DNA of 64,000 nt from Pseudonocardia sulfidoxydans NBRC 16205 (GTDB lineage Bacteria > Actinomycetota > Actinomycetes > Mycobacteriales > Pseudonocardiaceae): the NCBI RefSeq assembly GCF_007989085.1, contig NZ_BJVJ01000032.1, forward strand, positions 1 to 64,000, given 5' to 3'. A program made the position numbers and the translations under genes. The notes beneath the pieces were generated by a model. It did not search any database. It had not been told where the DNA came from and saw only the letters and a program-made list of their open reading frames with translations. Positions 56,305-64,000 of the stretch are shown here, piece after piece (position 1 is the first letter of the stretch; every line of letters begins with the position of its first letter).

Positions 56305-57858
56305 GTGGCACGGCACCGCTCCCCCGAGGGCCGCCCCACGCAACCGGAGCTCCGCGCGGCACTCGACGCCGCCCGGACACGCTCCGGCCGTGCGGCAGGG
56401 CCCCGTCATGCTCTCTCGACCCCCGACCCGTCCGTCGACGCGTCCGGCTCCGCAACCCGGTCCGTGACCGCGTCGGCCGCCGGGTCCGCATCGGACGCAG
56501 GCCCGGTCGTCGCTGCCGACGCGACCGACGACGACATCCCGGTCAGACGCGGGTCCGCCGTCGCGCTGGCCGAGCGGCCGTCGTTGCCGCGGGTCGGCGT
56601 CACCCTCGTCCCCGCCCCGCGCAGCACCGGCGGAGCGCAGCGCGTCCTGCGCCGCAAGGGTTCTCAGGCGACGTCGGCGCCGGTCGCGGCGCCCGACCGC
56701 GACGGCGACGAGCGGTCCGAACCGGATCGCGACCCGATGGTCGACACCGCCGTCGACATCTGGTCGCCCGAGTTCTGGACCCCCGGCACGCACACGCCCG
56801 CGTTCGGGATATCGACGGTCCGCGATCCCGAGGCGCTCGTCCCGGCCCAGCGCGGCGCGTCGGGCTCCCCGCTGTTCACCCCGGACACCGACGACCCCGA
56901 CGACGCTGCCGACGTCGACGCTGCCGTCGACGCGGCCGACTCCGACGCGGCCGCGGCCCCCGCCGGGCTCGCGGGCGACGCGACGGACCCGAAGCGGGCG
57001 GGCGGGCCACCCGTCGACCTCGACGACCCCGACGTCTCGGTCGACGCCGACGACCCGGGCCGCCGCGGCCTCGCCCGCATCCCCACGAAGGTCAAGCGGA
57101 CCGCGGCGCTCGTCGTCGCGGCCGGCAGCGCGCTGACGCTGGTCGGGACGGTGGCCTCGCTGCCCCACGTCCCCACCGGCACCAACGCCGCCCTGCAGCT
57201 CGACGACTCCGCCGCGGCCGACCCCGTCACCGCCGGCTCGTCCGACGCCCCACCGGCGCTCGACACCACCGCGCTGGTGGCGGCGGTGCAGGACGCGCAG
57301 CAGCACGCCGCGCAGATCGCGACGACCCAGCGGGCCGAGGCCGAACGCAGGTCGGCCGAGGCGAAGGCCGCCGCAGACGCGAAGGCCGCGGAGGCGAAGG
57401 CGGCCGAGGCGAAGGCGGCAGCCGACAAGAAGGCCGCCGAGGCCAAGGCCGCCGCCGCACGCACGACCACCGCGGCGGGCTCCGCGAACTGTGGCCTCTC
57501 GACCGGCGGCCTCGGCGGGGTCAAGCCGTGGGTCGCCAACGCCGCCCAGTTCCTCGGCTGCCTGTTCGGCAAGCCGCAGATGCTGGGCGTCGGCAGCCGC
57601 GGCAATGCCTCCGACCACCCCGGCGGGCTCGCGCTCGACTTCATGGTGTCCAAGTCGGTCGGCGACCGGCTCGCCGCGTGCGCGCTGCGCAACAAGGACG
57701 CGCTGGGCATCACCTACGTCATCTGGCAGCAGCGCATCAACTACGGCAGCGGCTGGAAGGCGATGGAGGACCGCGGCGGCGCGACCGCCAACCACATGGA
57801 CCACGTGCACCTGTCGTTCGCGAAGTCGGCGCCGGGCGGCACGCCCGTCGCCTGCTGA
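56305..57858 (+). CDS. Secreted protein with metallopeptidase-like C-terminal domain (paralogue 1)
   Basis: 517 residues. A long disordered N-terminal part (1-255) precedes a membrane helix (about 268-288: TAALVVAAGSALTLVGTVASL), a coiled coil of EAKAAADAKAAEAKAA repeats (about 345-385) and a C-terminal domain (about 395-517). That domain has GNASDHPGGLALDFMV and NHMDHVHLSF, the H...D and HxH spacing of LAS-type zinc peptidases, and belongs to the ARB_07466-like group. Cell-wall hydrolysis or binding is likely. Start GTG has GGAAGG upstream. A homologous gene follows in tandem. Confidence 0.82.
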   Translation: MARHRSPEGRPTQPELRAALDAARTRSGRAAGPRHALSTPDPSVDASGSATRSVTASAAGSASDAGPVVAADATDDDIPVRRGSAVALAERPSLPRVGVTLVPAPRSTGGAQRVLRRKGSQATSAPVAAPDRDGDERSEPDRDPMVDTAVDIWSPEFWTPGTHTPAFGISTVRDPEALVPAQRGASGSPLFTPDTDDPDDAADVDAAVDAADSDAAAAPAGLAGDATDPKRAGGPPVDLDDPDVSVDADDPGRRGLARIPTKVKRTAALVVAAGSALTLVGTVASLPHVPTGTNAALQLDDSAAADPVTAGSSDAPPALDTTALVAAVQDAQQHAAQIATTQRAEAERRSAEAKAAADAKAAEAKAAEAKAAADKKAAEAKAAAARTTTAAGSANCGLSTGGLGGVKPWVANAAQFLGCLFGKPQMLGVGSRGNASDHPGGLALDFMVSKSVGDRLAACALRNKDALGITYVIWQQRINYGSGWKAMEDRGGATANHMDHVHLSFAKSAPGGTPVAC

Positions 57859-57887
57859 CGCAGGTTCACGCAGCGCGTCCGCTCCCC

Positions 57888-57932
57888 CGGCCGCCCCGGA
57901 CCGACCGCACGTCGGTCGCACCGGGGCGGCCG
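57888..57932. terminator. Nested hairpin terminator between the paralogues
   Basis: Outer stem CGGCCGCCCCGG / CCGGGGCGGCCG and an inner ACCGAC/GTCGGT stem, starting 30 bases after the first paralogue's stop codon and followed by TTCGG. Confidence 0.75.
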
Positions 57933-58096
57933 TTCGGCGCGTGGAGATCACCGGCGGACCATCGTCGTGTCGGATTCGTGACCGATCGGCTAGGTTTCGA
58001 CCGGATCACGGCGATCGGCTCCCCGCGGACGAGGACACCTGTCCACCCGGCTCCCCACCGGGCGTCCGGTCGGTCGACGAGGTCGGAAGGCAGGTC

Positions 58097-59158
58097 GTGT
58101 CCCGGCACCGCTCCCCAGGCGGCCGGCGCGCGCGACGTGACCTCGAGCCGGTCCACGCCGGCGTGACGGTTGCGGCGCGCCGCGTCCCGCCCCACCCCTC
58201 GGCTCCGGCCGGCGCGGGCTCCGTCGCTCTGCTCGAACGCCCGGCGCCACCGCGTCCCCGGCACACCGCCGGGCCCGCGAGGGCGAGCGCCCCTTACCCG
58301 GTCCCGCGCGGCCGGCACACACCCCAGCACCCGGTCCCGCCCCACCCGCCCGCGCCGCCGTTCACCCCGCCGCCGGCCACCCCGCCGTCCGGTCCGCCGT
58401 CCACTCCGGACGCGGCCACCGCCCGGGTGTCGCGCCGCGCCGCCGAGCGGGTCGCCCGGTCCCACACCGGCCGTGCGCAGGCCGTCGCGGCCGCCGCCGT
58501 CGCCGGCAGCACCCTGGCGGTCACGCTGCCGCTCGTCGCGCTCATCGAGAACGACGCCCCCGACCTCACCGCCTCGACGGCCGCGCTGCAGCTCACCGCG
58601 GGCGACGCGGCGCAGCCCGTCGTCTCCCCGACGACCGGCAGGCTGCGCTCGTTCAGCCCGGTCGCGGCCACGTCGGCGAGCGGGGCCGAGCCCGCCACGG
58701 CCGACGCGGAGTCGCTGCTCAAGGCCGTCGGGATGGCCGAGATCGCGCAGAAGGCCGCCGCCGCGCAGGCCCGCGCCGAGTGCGCGATCGACCTGTCCGG
58801 CCTGGGCCGGGTGAAGCCGTGGGTGTCGTCGGCGGCGAAGTTCCTGTCCTGTCTGTACGACGAGCCCGACCTGATCGGCGTCGCCGGGCGCGGCCGGGTG
58901 TCCGACCATCCGCTCGGCCTGGCGCTCGACCTCATGACCCGCGGCGCGGAGGGCGACCGGATCGCCGAGTGCGCGCTGCGCAACCGTGAGGCACTCGGGA
59001 TCAGCTACGTGATCTGGAAGCAGCGGATCAACTACGGCTCGGGCTGGCAGCGGATGGAGAACCGCGGCAACGAGACCGAGAACCACTTCGACCACGTGCA
59101 CATCTCGTTCGAGCGGTCGGCGGGCTCGGGCACCCCGGACGCGAGCACCTGCGGCTGA
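58097..59158 (+). CDS. Secreted protein with metallopeptidase-like C-terminal domain (paralogue 2)
   Basis: 353 residues. The start, (M)SRHRSPGGR, resembles ARHRSPEGR of paralogue 1. A Pro-rich disordered region leads to a membrane helix near residues 135-155 (AAAAVAGSTLAVTLPLVALIE) and a short coiled coil. The C-terminal domain has GRVSDHPLGLALDLMT and NHFDHVHISF, matching the first paralogue closely while the N-terminal half has diverged. GGAAGG precedes the GTG start. The pair suggests duplication with diversification of the cell-wall-spanning linker. Confidence 0.82.
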   Translation: MSRHRSPGGRRARRDLEPVHAGVTVAARRVPPHPSAPAGAGSVALLERPAPPRPRHTAGPARASAPYPVPRGRHTPQHPVPPHPPAPPFTPPPATPPSGPPSTPDAATARVSRRAAERVARSHTGRAQAVAAAAVAGSTLAVTLPLVALIENDAPDLTASTAALQLTAGDAAQPVVSPTTGRLRSFSPVAATSASGAEPATADAESLLKAVGMAEIAQKAAAAQARAECAIDLSGLGRVKPWVSSAAKFLSCLYDEPDLIGVAGRGRVSDHPLGLALDLMTRGAEGDRIAECALRNREALGISYVIWKQRINYGSGWQRMENRGNETENHFDHVHISFERSAGSGTPDASTCG

Positions 59159-59165
59159 GCCCGGC

Positions 59166-59594
59166 TCAGGGTGTCGGCTCCTGGTCGGGGGCGCCGGGAG
59201 TGATGCGGTCGCGCTTCATCTCGGCCTCGTGGACGTGGCGGCGGCCGTCCATCGTGGCCTCCCGCACCTCGCGTTCGAGGTCCTTCCAGGCGCGGTAGTA
59301 GCCGTCGTCGAACTCCTCGATCACCTGGAACGTCCACCGTCCGGGCAGGACGTTGCGGCCGACGAGCTCGCGCGCGATGCGGTCGGCCCAGTCGGCGTGA
59401 CCGGTGGCGCGCAGGCCGTCGACGACGTCGTCGAGCATCCCGTCGGCGCCGCCGATGAGCTGGTGGGCGTCGTAGAGGGCGCCGCGGGCCCGTTCGATCG
59501 TCTCGAGCGCCTCGGACAGCTTGCCGACGGCGGCGACGAGCGCGTCGGGGGCGCCGGCGGGGCGGGCGTGGGCGTCGTCCAGGGGTTCGGGCAC
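59166..59594 (-). CDS. Conserved-type hypothetical protein
   Basis: 142 residues, mostly helical and charged: KLSEALETIERARGALYDAHQLIGG, VVDGLRATGHADWADRIARELVGRN and GRWTFQVIEEFDDGYYRAWKDLEREVREA. No signal peptide or membrane segment. I do not recognise the family. Start GTG at 59594 has GGTAGT seven bases upstream (leaderless pattern); a GTG at 59603 is an alternative. The gene is convergent with paralogue 2, seven bases apart, and divergent from the clpP paralogue. Confidence 0.72.
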   Translation of the reverse strand: MPEPLDDAHARPAGAPDALVAAVGKLSEALETIERARGALYDAHQLIGGADGMLDDVVDGLRATGHADWADRIARELVGRNVLPGRWTFQVIEEFDDGYYRAWKDLEREVREATMDGRRHVHEAEMKRDRITPGAPDQEPTP

Positions 59595-59686
59595 GCGCCG
59601 CACTACCCGGTCCCGGCGGCGCGGAAACGCCGTCCGCCGCGGGCGAACACCCTCGGCTCCTGGCGAACAGGGCACCACCCCGCCCT

Positions 59687-59726
59687 GTGAGTGGCAATAG
59701 TCGCCATAGCGACCATTGCCACTCAC
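59687..59726. repeat. 40-nt palindrome, copy 3 (variant)
   Basis: Arms GTGAGTGGCAATAGTCGCCA and TAGCGACCATTGCCACTCAC. Mismatches to a perfect palindrome become G-U pairs on a minus-strand transcript. It lies between divergent genes, 17 bases before the clpP start codon, so it is not placed as a terminator. Confidence 0.88.
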
Positions 59727-59743
59727 GACCCCCGGGAGATCCT

Positions 59744-60478
59744 GTGCGCCGCAGCACCGACACCGTCCTCCATGTCCTCCCCCGCGCTGTGACGGGCACG
59801 CTCGGTGTCGACCACAGGGGCAGCGGCGAGCCCCCGACGCGGCCCGTCCCGCTCCCCGTCCCCCCACAGCCGGCGCGCCCGCCGCAGCCGCTCGTGCCGG
59901 GCACCTCCGGCGCCGTGCTGCGCTGGGCCGGCGCGGGCGCCGGTGGCGACGGCCTGTTCGACCGGCTCCTCGAGGACCGGATCGTGTTCCTGGGCAAGGA
60001 GGTCGACGACGCGATCGCCAACCGCATCACCGCCCAACTGCTGCTGCTGGCCGCCGACGACCCGGTCGCCGACATCACCTTCTACGTCAACTCCCCCGGC
60101 GGCTCGGTGACCGCGGGGATGGCCATCTACGACACGATGCAGGTGATCAGCCCCGACGTCGCCACCTACGCGGTGGGGTTCGCGGCGTCGATGGGGCAGT
60201 TCCTGGTGACCGCCGGAGCGCCCGGGAAGCGGCACGCCCTGGCGCACAGCCGGATGCTGATGCACCAGCCGTCGGCGGGGCTCGGGGGCACGCACTCGGA
60301 CATCGCGATCCGCGCGGGCGCCTACGCGGACATGAAGCGCGAGGTCGCGCGGCTGACCGCCCGCCACACCGGACGCGACGTCGACACCATCACCGCAGAC
60401 GCCGACCGCGACCGCTGGTTCACCGCCGAGCAGGCCCGCGAGTACGGCCTGGTCGACGAGGTGATCGGCGAGGTGTGA
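59744..60478 (+). CDS. ClpP-family protease subunit with N-terminal extension
   Basis: 244 residues. The ClpP catalytic triad is complete: Ser149 in GFAASMGQF, His174 in RMLMHQPSAG and Asp223 in DADRDRWFTAEQA. NSPGGSVTAGMAIYDTM is the substrate-binding strand. The first 65 residues are an extra Pro/Gly-rich extension. It stands alone rather than in a clpP1P2-clpX cluster, so it is an accessory paralogue that may join mixed ClpP barrels or work with another partner. The GTG at 59744 has GGGAGA four bases before it. It lies between two copies of the 40-nt palindrome. Confidence 0.9.
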   Translation: MRRSTDTVLHVLPRAVTGTLGVDHRGSGEPPTRPVPLPVPPQPARPPQPLVPGTSGAVLRWAGAGAGGDGLFDRLLEDRIVFLGKEVDDAIANRITAQLLLLAADDPVADITFYVNSPGGSVTAGMAIYDTMQVISPDVATYAVGFAASMGQFLVTAGAPGKRHALAHSRMLMHQPSAGLGGTHSDIAIRAGAYADMKREVARLTARHTGRDVDTITADADRDRWFTAEQAREYGLVDEVIGEV

Positions 60479-60502
60479 ACCAGGTTCTGCGAGGTGGGAG
60501 TC

Positions 60503-60542
60503 GTGAGTGGCGATAGTCGCTCCAGCGACTATCGCCACTCAC
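60503..60542. repeat. 40-nt palindrome, copy 4 (variant)
   Basis: GTGAGTGGCGATAGTCGC arms with the centre TCCA instead of TATA. Between the clpP paralogue and pfkA, both on the plus strand. Confidence 0.9.
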
Positions 60543-60575
60543 AGGGGCTTGCGCACGCGTCGTCGCCGCACCCGC

Positions 60576-60581
60576 TAGCGT
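60576..60581 (+). promoter_or_regulatory. -10 box of pfkA
   Basis: TAGCGT, with a leader of about 37 bases carrying GGAGAGGAA before the ATG at 60625. Confidence 0.5.
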
Positions 60582-60624
60582 CGTCCCCGCGAAGCTTCTG
60601 CATCGATGGAGAGGAACCACCGGA

Positions 60625-61650
60625 ATGCGCGTGGGCGTCCTGACCGGCGGCGGCGACTGCCCCGGTCTCAACGCGGTCATCCGTGCGATCGTGCGCCGCG
60701 GCGTGCCCGAGTACGGGTACAGCTTCCTCGGGTTCCGCGACGGCTGGCGCGGACCGCTCGAGGCCCTGACCAAGCCGCTCGACATCCCGGCCGTGCGGGG
60801 GCTGCTCCCCCGCGGCGGCACCATCCTCGGCTCGTCGCGGACCAACCCGTTCGCCATCGACGACGGCGTCACGAAGATCAAGAAGAACCTGCAGAACCTC
60901 GGGGTCGACGCACTGATCGCGATCGGTGGCGAGGACACCCTCGGCGTCGCGACGAAGCTCCACGAGATGGGCGTGAACGTCGTCGGCGTGCCGAAGACGA
61001 TCGACAACGACCTGTCGGGCACCGACTACACGTTCGGCTTCGACACCGCGGTCACGATCGCGACGGAGGCGATCGACCGGCTGCACACGACGGCCGAGTC
61101 GCACCACCGCACGCTGATCGTCGAGGTCATGGGCCGCCACGCCGGCTGGATCGCGCTGCACTCCGGGATGGCGGGCGGCGCCAACGCCATCCTCGTCCCC
61201 GAGGTGCGCTTCGACATCGACAAGGTGTGTGAGTGGGTGGAGAGCCGGTTCCGGCTCGACTACGCGCCGATCATCGTCGTCTCCGAGGGTGCGATGCCCA
61301 AGGACGGCGAAGAGGTGCTGCTCACCGGCGACAAGGACGCGTTCGGGCACGTCCGCCTGGGCGGCATCGGCGACTGGCTGGGCCGCGAGATCGAGTCGCG
61401 CACCGGCAAGGAGGCCCGCACCACGGTGCTGGGTCACGTGCAGCGCGGCGGCACCCCGACCGCGCGCGACCGTTGGCTCGCGACCCGGTTCGGCCTGCAC
61501 GCGATCGACGCGGTCGCGGCCGGCAAGTGGGGCCAGATGACGGCGCTGCGCGGTACCGACATCGTGACGGTGCCGCTGCAGGAGGCGACGAAGCAGCTCA
61601 AGCTCGTCGATCCCGCTCTCTACGCCGAGGCCGAGGTGTTCTTCGGCTGA
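60625..61650 (+). CDS. pfkA: 6-phosphofructokinase, probably PPi-dependent
   Basis: 341 residues, phosphorylates fructose-6-phosphate. The phosphoryl-donor site reads GGEDTLG (Asp104) and VPKTIDNDL (Lys124). As known for this family, Asp at 104 with Lys at 124 marks PPi-dependent enzymes, while ATP enzymes have Gly at 104; M. tuberculosis PfkA, as I recall it, has GGEGT. The closest precedent is the PPi enzyme of Amycolatopsis methanolica. MGRHAGWIALHSGMAGGAN and GHVQRGGTPTARDRWLATRFG are further family motifs. The donor assignment is inference from two residues. Confidence 0.93.
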   Translation: MRVGVLTGGGDCPGLNAVIRAIVRRGVPEYGYSFLGFRDGWRGPLEALTKPLDIPAVRGLLPRGGTILGSSRTNPFAIDDGVTKIKKNLQNLGVDALIAIGGEDTLGVATKLHEMGVNVVGVPKTIDNDLSGTDYTFGFDTAVTIATEAIDRLHTTAESHHRTLIVEVMGRHAGWIALHSGMAGGANAILVPEVRFDIDKVCEWVESRFRLDYAPIIVVSEGAMPKDGEEVLLTGDKDAFGHVRLGGIGDWLGREIESRTGKEARTTVLGHVQRGGTPTARDRWLATRFGLHAIDAVAAGKWGQMTALRGTDIVTVPLQEATKQLKLVDPALYAEAEVFFG

Positions 61651-61955
61651 TCCGGCGGCGGGCGTGGCTCGATGTCGACGACGCCGTCGAGCCCGCACGC
61701 CAGGAGGAGGTCGGTGAGCCGCTGCGGCGCGCCGACGAACCGCAACCGGCCCCCGCACCGGCGGGCGTGCAGGACCAGCCGCAGCAGGGCGTCGACCGCA
61801 CGCGCGTCGGGTGCGACGACGGCGCCGACGTCACAGGCGACGTCGACCCCCGCACACAGCAGCGCGTGCACCCTGGCCGCGGCCAGGTCGGGGCGACCCG
61901 CGCCGAACACGACGGTCTTCACGCCCATGTGACGACGGGGCCGCCCCGGACTCAT
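61620..61955 (-). CDS. STAS-domain protein (anti-sigma-factor antagonist-like)
   Basis: 111 residues. DLAAARVHALLCAGVDVACDVGAV, then DARAVDALLRLVLHARRCGGRLRFVG and LTDLLLACGLDGVVDI follow the STAS fold found in anti-anti-sigma factors. The usual phosphorylatable Ser in the D-x-S motif is not evident (APDARAVDA), so it may work without phosphorylation or be a relic. Start ATG 61955, or 61928. Its end overlaps the convergent pfkA by 31 bases. Confidence 0.7.
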   Translation of the reverse strand: MSPGRPRRHMGVKTVVFGAGRPDLAAARVHALLCAGVDVACDVGAVVAPDARAVDALLRLVLHARRCGGRLRFVGAPQRLTDLLLACGLDGVVDIEPRPPPDQPKNTSASA

Positions 61956-62078
61956 CGGTCGGCCCCGGCGCGCGCCCGTCGGTATGAGGGGCGCGACGGG
62001 CGTGTGGGGGCCGTCGCGCCACGAGTCGGTCGACAGCGTGCGCGACGGCCCCCACATCCCCCTGCGACGGGTCCGGGA

Positions 62079-62303
62079 TCAGCCGAGCCCGCCGACGAGG
62101 TCGAACACCGGCGGCAGCACGGTGCCCAGTCCGAGGGTGGGGTCAGGCACGGGGACGGCCGGTGCGAAGTGGAGCACCTGCAGCGGCACGGCGCCGGCGA
62201 CGGGCGCGGCGGGGACGGCCTCGTCGGCGTGTGCCACGCCGGTGCCGGCCAGCGCGAGCGCACCGGCCCCGACGGTCACCGCCGCGATCCTGCGAACGAA
62301 CAT
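62079..62303 (-). CDS. Small secreted protein
   Basis: 74 residues. A clear Sec signal peptide (MFVRRIAAVTVGAGALALAGTGVAHA, cut after AHA) leaves about 48 residues rich in Val, Pro and Leu with no recognised domain. AGGAAGG lies seven bases before the ATG. It is 36 bases after the YeeE gene on the same strand, so it may be part of that transcript. Confidence 0.75.
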   Translation of the reverse strand: MFVRRIAAVTVGAGALALAGTGVAHADEAVPAAPVAGAVPLQVLHFAPAVPVPDPTLGLGTVLPPVFDLVGGLG

Positions 62304-62339
62304 GTGGGTTCCTTCCTGTGGCTGCGGACGGGGAGTCCG

Positions 62340-63623
62340 TCAGCAGATCGAGTCGCTCGGCTTCGGGTTGGTGAGGCCGAACAGTGGCCGCAGCTTCAGC
62401 CCGACGAACGTGCCGCCCAGCGCGACGACGCCCCAGATCCAGCCGTGCAGGCTCATGGAGGCGATGCCGCTGAAGTAGGCGCCGATGTTGCAGCCGCCGG
62501 CGAGGCGGGCGCCGTACCCCATCGCGATGCCGCCGAGGACGGAGCCGAGCGCGAGCTTCCACGGCACCCGCTTGTGCAGGACGAACGCGCCGCCCAGCGC
62601 GGACGCGACGAGGGCGCCGACGATGACGCCGAAGTCGAGGACGGAGATGCGGTCGGCGAACACCGAACCCTGCAGCGCCTTGGCGTTGGCGGGGACCTGG
62701 AAGTACGCCCAGCTCGCGACGTCGACACCGAGGCCGGACAGGACCTTGCCGCCCCACAGCCCGAACGCCGAGGTCACCCCCCAGGGGCCGCCGGAGACGA
62801 ACAGCACGCCGGCGTTGAGCACGGCGAGCACGATCGCGCCGACCCACATCGGCCACGAGCCGCGCAGCACGCGCGCGATGCCACGGGCCGACGCCGGCCG
62901 CTCCACCGGCGGCGGGGTGCGGCGGCGGGCGACGACGTAGGTGATCGCGACGATCGTCGCCATCACCAGCAGGGACAACGCCACCGCGCCCGGGAAGCCG
63001 AACGTCTCCGCCAGCGAGACCGGGGTGCCGGCCGGGACCGTCACGGTCCAGAAGGTGAACGTCAACGCCGCGAGGACCGAGCCGACGATGAAACCGAACA
63101 GCGTCAGCACCACGGCGGTCTGGCCGCTGCCGACGGCGAACAGTGTTCCCGACGCGCACGAGCCGCCGACCTGCATGCCGATCCCGAACAGGAACGACCC
63201 CACCAGCAGCGGGATCCCGACGGCCGCGACCGACGGCTTCGGCGTCCCCGCCAGTGAGAACCCGCCCGCGAGCAGGACCGAGAACAGGATCGTCGCCGTC
63301 GCGAGCATCAGCATGTGCGCGCGCACCGCCGCGCCCTGGCCGACGGCCGCGAGCTGGCGCCAACCCGAGGTGAACCCGAACCGGGAGTGGAACAGCGTGA
63401 AACCCAGCGCGAGGCCCAGCGCCGCGGTCCCCGCCATGATCGGCCCGGCGATGCGGGCAACGACCCACACCAGCGCGACGGCGAGCACGAGCCCGATCGC
63501 GACGACGACCCTGTTGGCGGGCGGGGCCGGTGGCGCGTCCGGGGTGAACGAGACCCGCTCGGCCTCGGGGACGAACCGCAGCGCACGGACGACGGTCCGC
63601 TGCGGTGGGACGTCGACGGTCAT
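62340..63623 (-). CDS. YeeE/YedE (TsuA-like) sulfur-compound transporter
   Basis: 427 residues, two repeats of the DUF395 fold with about ten membrane helices. The conserved cysteines are Cys156 in MQVGGSCASGT and Cys378 in LAGGCNIGAYFSGIASMS; in TsuA such cysteines pass thiosulfate through the membrane. It probably imports thiosulfate or a related sulfur compound. Rhodanese or TusA partners are not in the window. It is followed by the small secreted protein. Confidence 0.9.
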   Translation of the reverse strand: MTVDVPPQRTVVRALRFVPEAERVSFTPDAPPAPPANRVVVAIGLVLAVALVWVVARIAGPIMAGTAALGLALGFTLFHSRFGFTSGWRQLAAVGQGAAVRAHMLMLATATILFSVLLAGGFSLAGTPKPSVAAVGIPLLVGSFLFGIGMQVGGSCASGTLFAVGSGQTAVVLTLFGFIVGSVLAALTFTFWTVTVPAGTPVSLAETFGFPGAVALSLLVMATIVAITYVVARRRTPPPVERPASARGIARVLRGSWPMWVGAIVLAVLNAGVLFVSGGPWGVTSAFGLWGGKVLSGLGVDVASWAYFQVPANAKALQGSVFADRISVLDFGVIVGALVASALGGAFVLHKRVPWKLALGSVLGGIAMGYGARLAGGCNIGAYFSGIASMSLHGWIWGVVALGGTFVGLKLRPLFGLTNPKPSDSIC

Positions 63624-63645
63624 GGGGAGCTCCTGATCTCGGGTT

Positions 63646-64000
63646 TCACGTCCCGGCCAGCGGGCCGGTGACGGGCACGACGGTTCCGCCGGGGAACCAC
63701 GCCGCGGGGTTGACGGCGCCGTGGCCCATGTCGGCCATGTCGCCGGGGCCGGACATCATCGGGACGTCGACGGGTGCGGCGCCGTAGAGCCGGGGCCGGT
63801 CGTCGGTGAGCGAGCGGGTCGCGGCGACCCAGGCCAGGTACCCGGACGCCGACGGTGCCGCCCCGGGGAACGTCGCCGCGAGCGTCGCCGCGTACTGCTG
63901 CGGCCCGGCGTCCTGTGGGCTGAACTCCAGTGGCAGCACCGACGACTGCGCCTGCGTCACCACCGACGGCGTGAGCAGCCACGGCGCGAGGAACGTCCCG
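63646..64000 (-). CDS. 3' end of a gene running off the right edge, unknown
   Basis: About 118 residues are visible with no start. The fragment begins GTFLAPWLLTPSVV, possibly a membrane segment, contains GPQQYAATLAATFPGAAP and a Met/His stretch VPMMSGPGDMADMGHG that could bind copper, and ends VVPVTGPLAGT. It ends 22 bases before the YeeE/YedE gene on the same strand. I do not recognise the family. Confidence 0.55.
   Translation of the reverse strand, partial: GTFLAPWLLTPSVVTQAQSSVLPLEFSPQDAGPQQYAATLAATFPGAAPSASGYLAWVAATRSLTDDRPRLYGAAPVDVPMMSGPGDMADMGHGAVNPAAWFPGGTVVPVTGPLAGT

Noticed and set aside
59687..59743. Start of the clpP paralogue inside the 40-nt palindrome
   Set aside because: A frame opens there (GTG of the palindrome), but the GTG at 59744 has a ribosome binding site and the extra residues are palindrome-encoded.

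Overview
The window is very GC-rich actinobacterial chromosome. Gene content and order point to the order Pseudonocardiales, probably a Pseudonocardia-like organism; this is inferred from gene families and order, not from a database match. Gene order from argS to murA (argS-lysA-hom-thrC-thrB-rho-rpmE-prfA-prmC-tsaC-wecA-atpIBEFHAGDC-DUF2550-pduO-murA) is the one I recall from mycobacteria, with nucS further along the same direction. Actinobacterial traits include mismatch-repair nuclease NucS, an Asp117-type MurA, a Rho with a long disordered insertion, and many genes whose start codon lies 6-8 nt behind a TANNNT-like box, the mark of leaderless transcripts.

Layout. 1-10.1 kb: nucS, an amidohydrolase, a WYL-type regulator divergent from a NUDIX hydrolase, an acyl-CoA dehydrogenase, a DUF4232 lipoprotein, a cytochrome P450 with a TetR regulator, an enoyl-CoA hydratase and an acyl-CoA ligase. 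10.1-14.1 kb: two EhuB-like solute-binding proteins and a complete ehuBCDA-type ABC importer (ectoine or polar amino acid uptake). 14.4-20.7 kb: a helical-repeat protein, the B12-dependent ethylmalonyl-CoA mutase, a DUF1206 membrane protein, murA, PduO-type cobalamin adenosyltransferase and DUF2550. 20.7-28.9 kb: the ATP synthase operon. 29.1-34.3 kb: wecA and glyA, then an accessory stretch (TetR, GNAT, DUF559 protein) threaded with arrays of palindromes. 34.4-46.8 kb: tsaC, prmC, prfA, rpmE, rho, thrB, thrC, hom, lysA, argS. 47-48.6 kb: a DUF3105/DUF305 pair and tRNA-Arg(CCG). 48.7-64 kb: a decayed hydrolase remnant, an AraC regulator, a molybdopterin oxidoreductase, a TPM-domain protein, a pentapeptide-repeat protein, two tandem secreted proteins with metallopeptidase-like C-termini, an extra ClpP paralogue, a PPi-type phosphofructokinase, a STAS protein and a YeeE/YedE sulfur transporter.

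The most unusual material is non-coding. Ten copies of a 53-56-nt palindrome (outer arm CGCGCGCAACCTCAC) sit singly or in tandem at about 62-nt spacing between genes, and several inner stems differ by paired changes. Four copies of a 40-nt palindrome occur, one supplying a gene's stop codon and two bracketing the extra clpP. A single palindrome with perfect 26-nt arms lies between two convergent genes. Protein-level points of interest are an unfused ATP synthase b/delta gene pair, a c-subunit with Met at the site linked to natural bedaquiline resistance, a MurA with Asp117 (fosfomycin insensitivity), and a phosphofructokinase with the Asp104/Lys124 pair typical of PPi-dependent enzymes.
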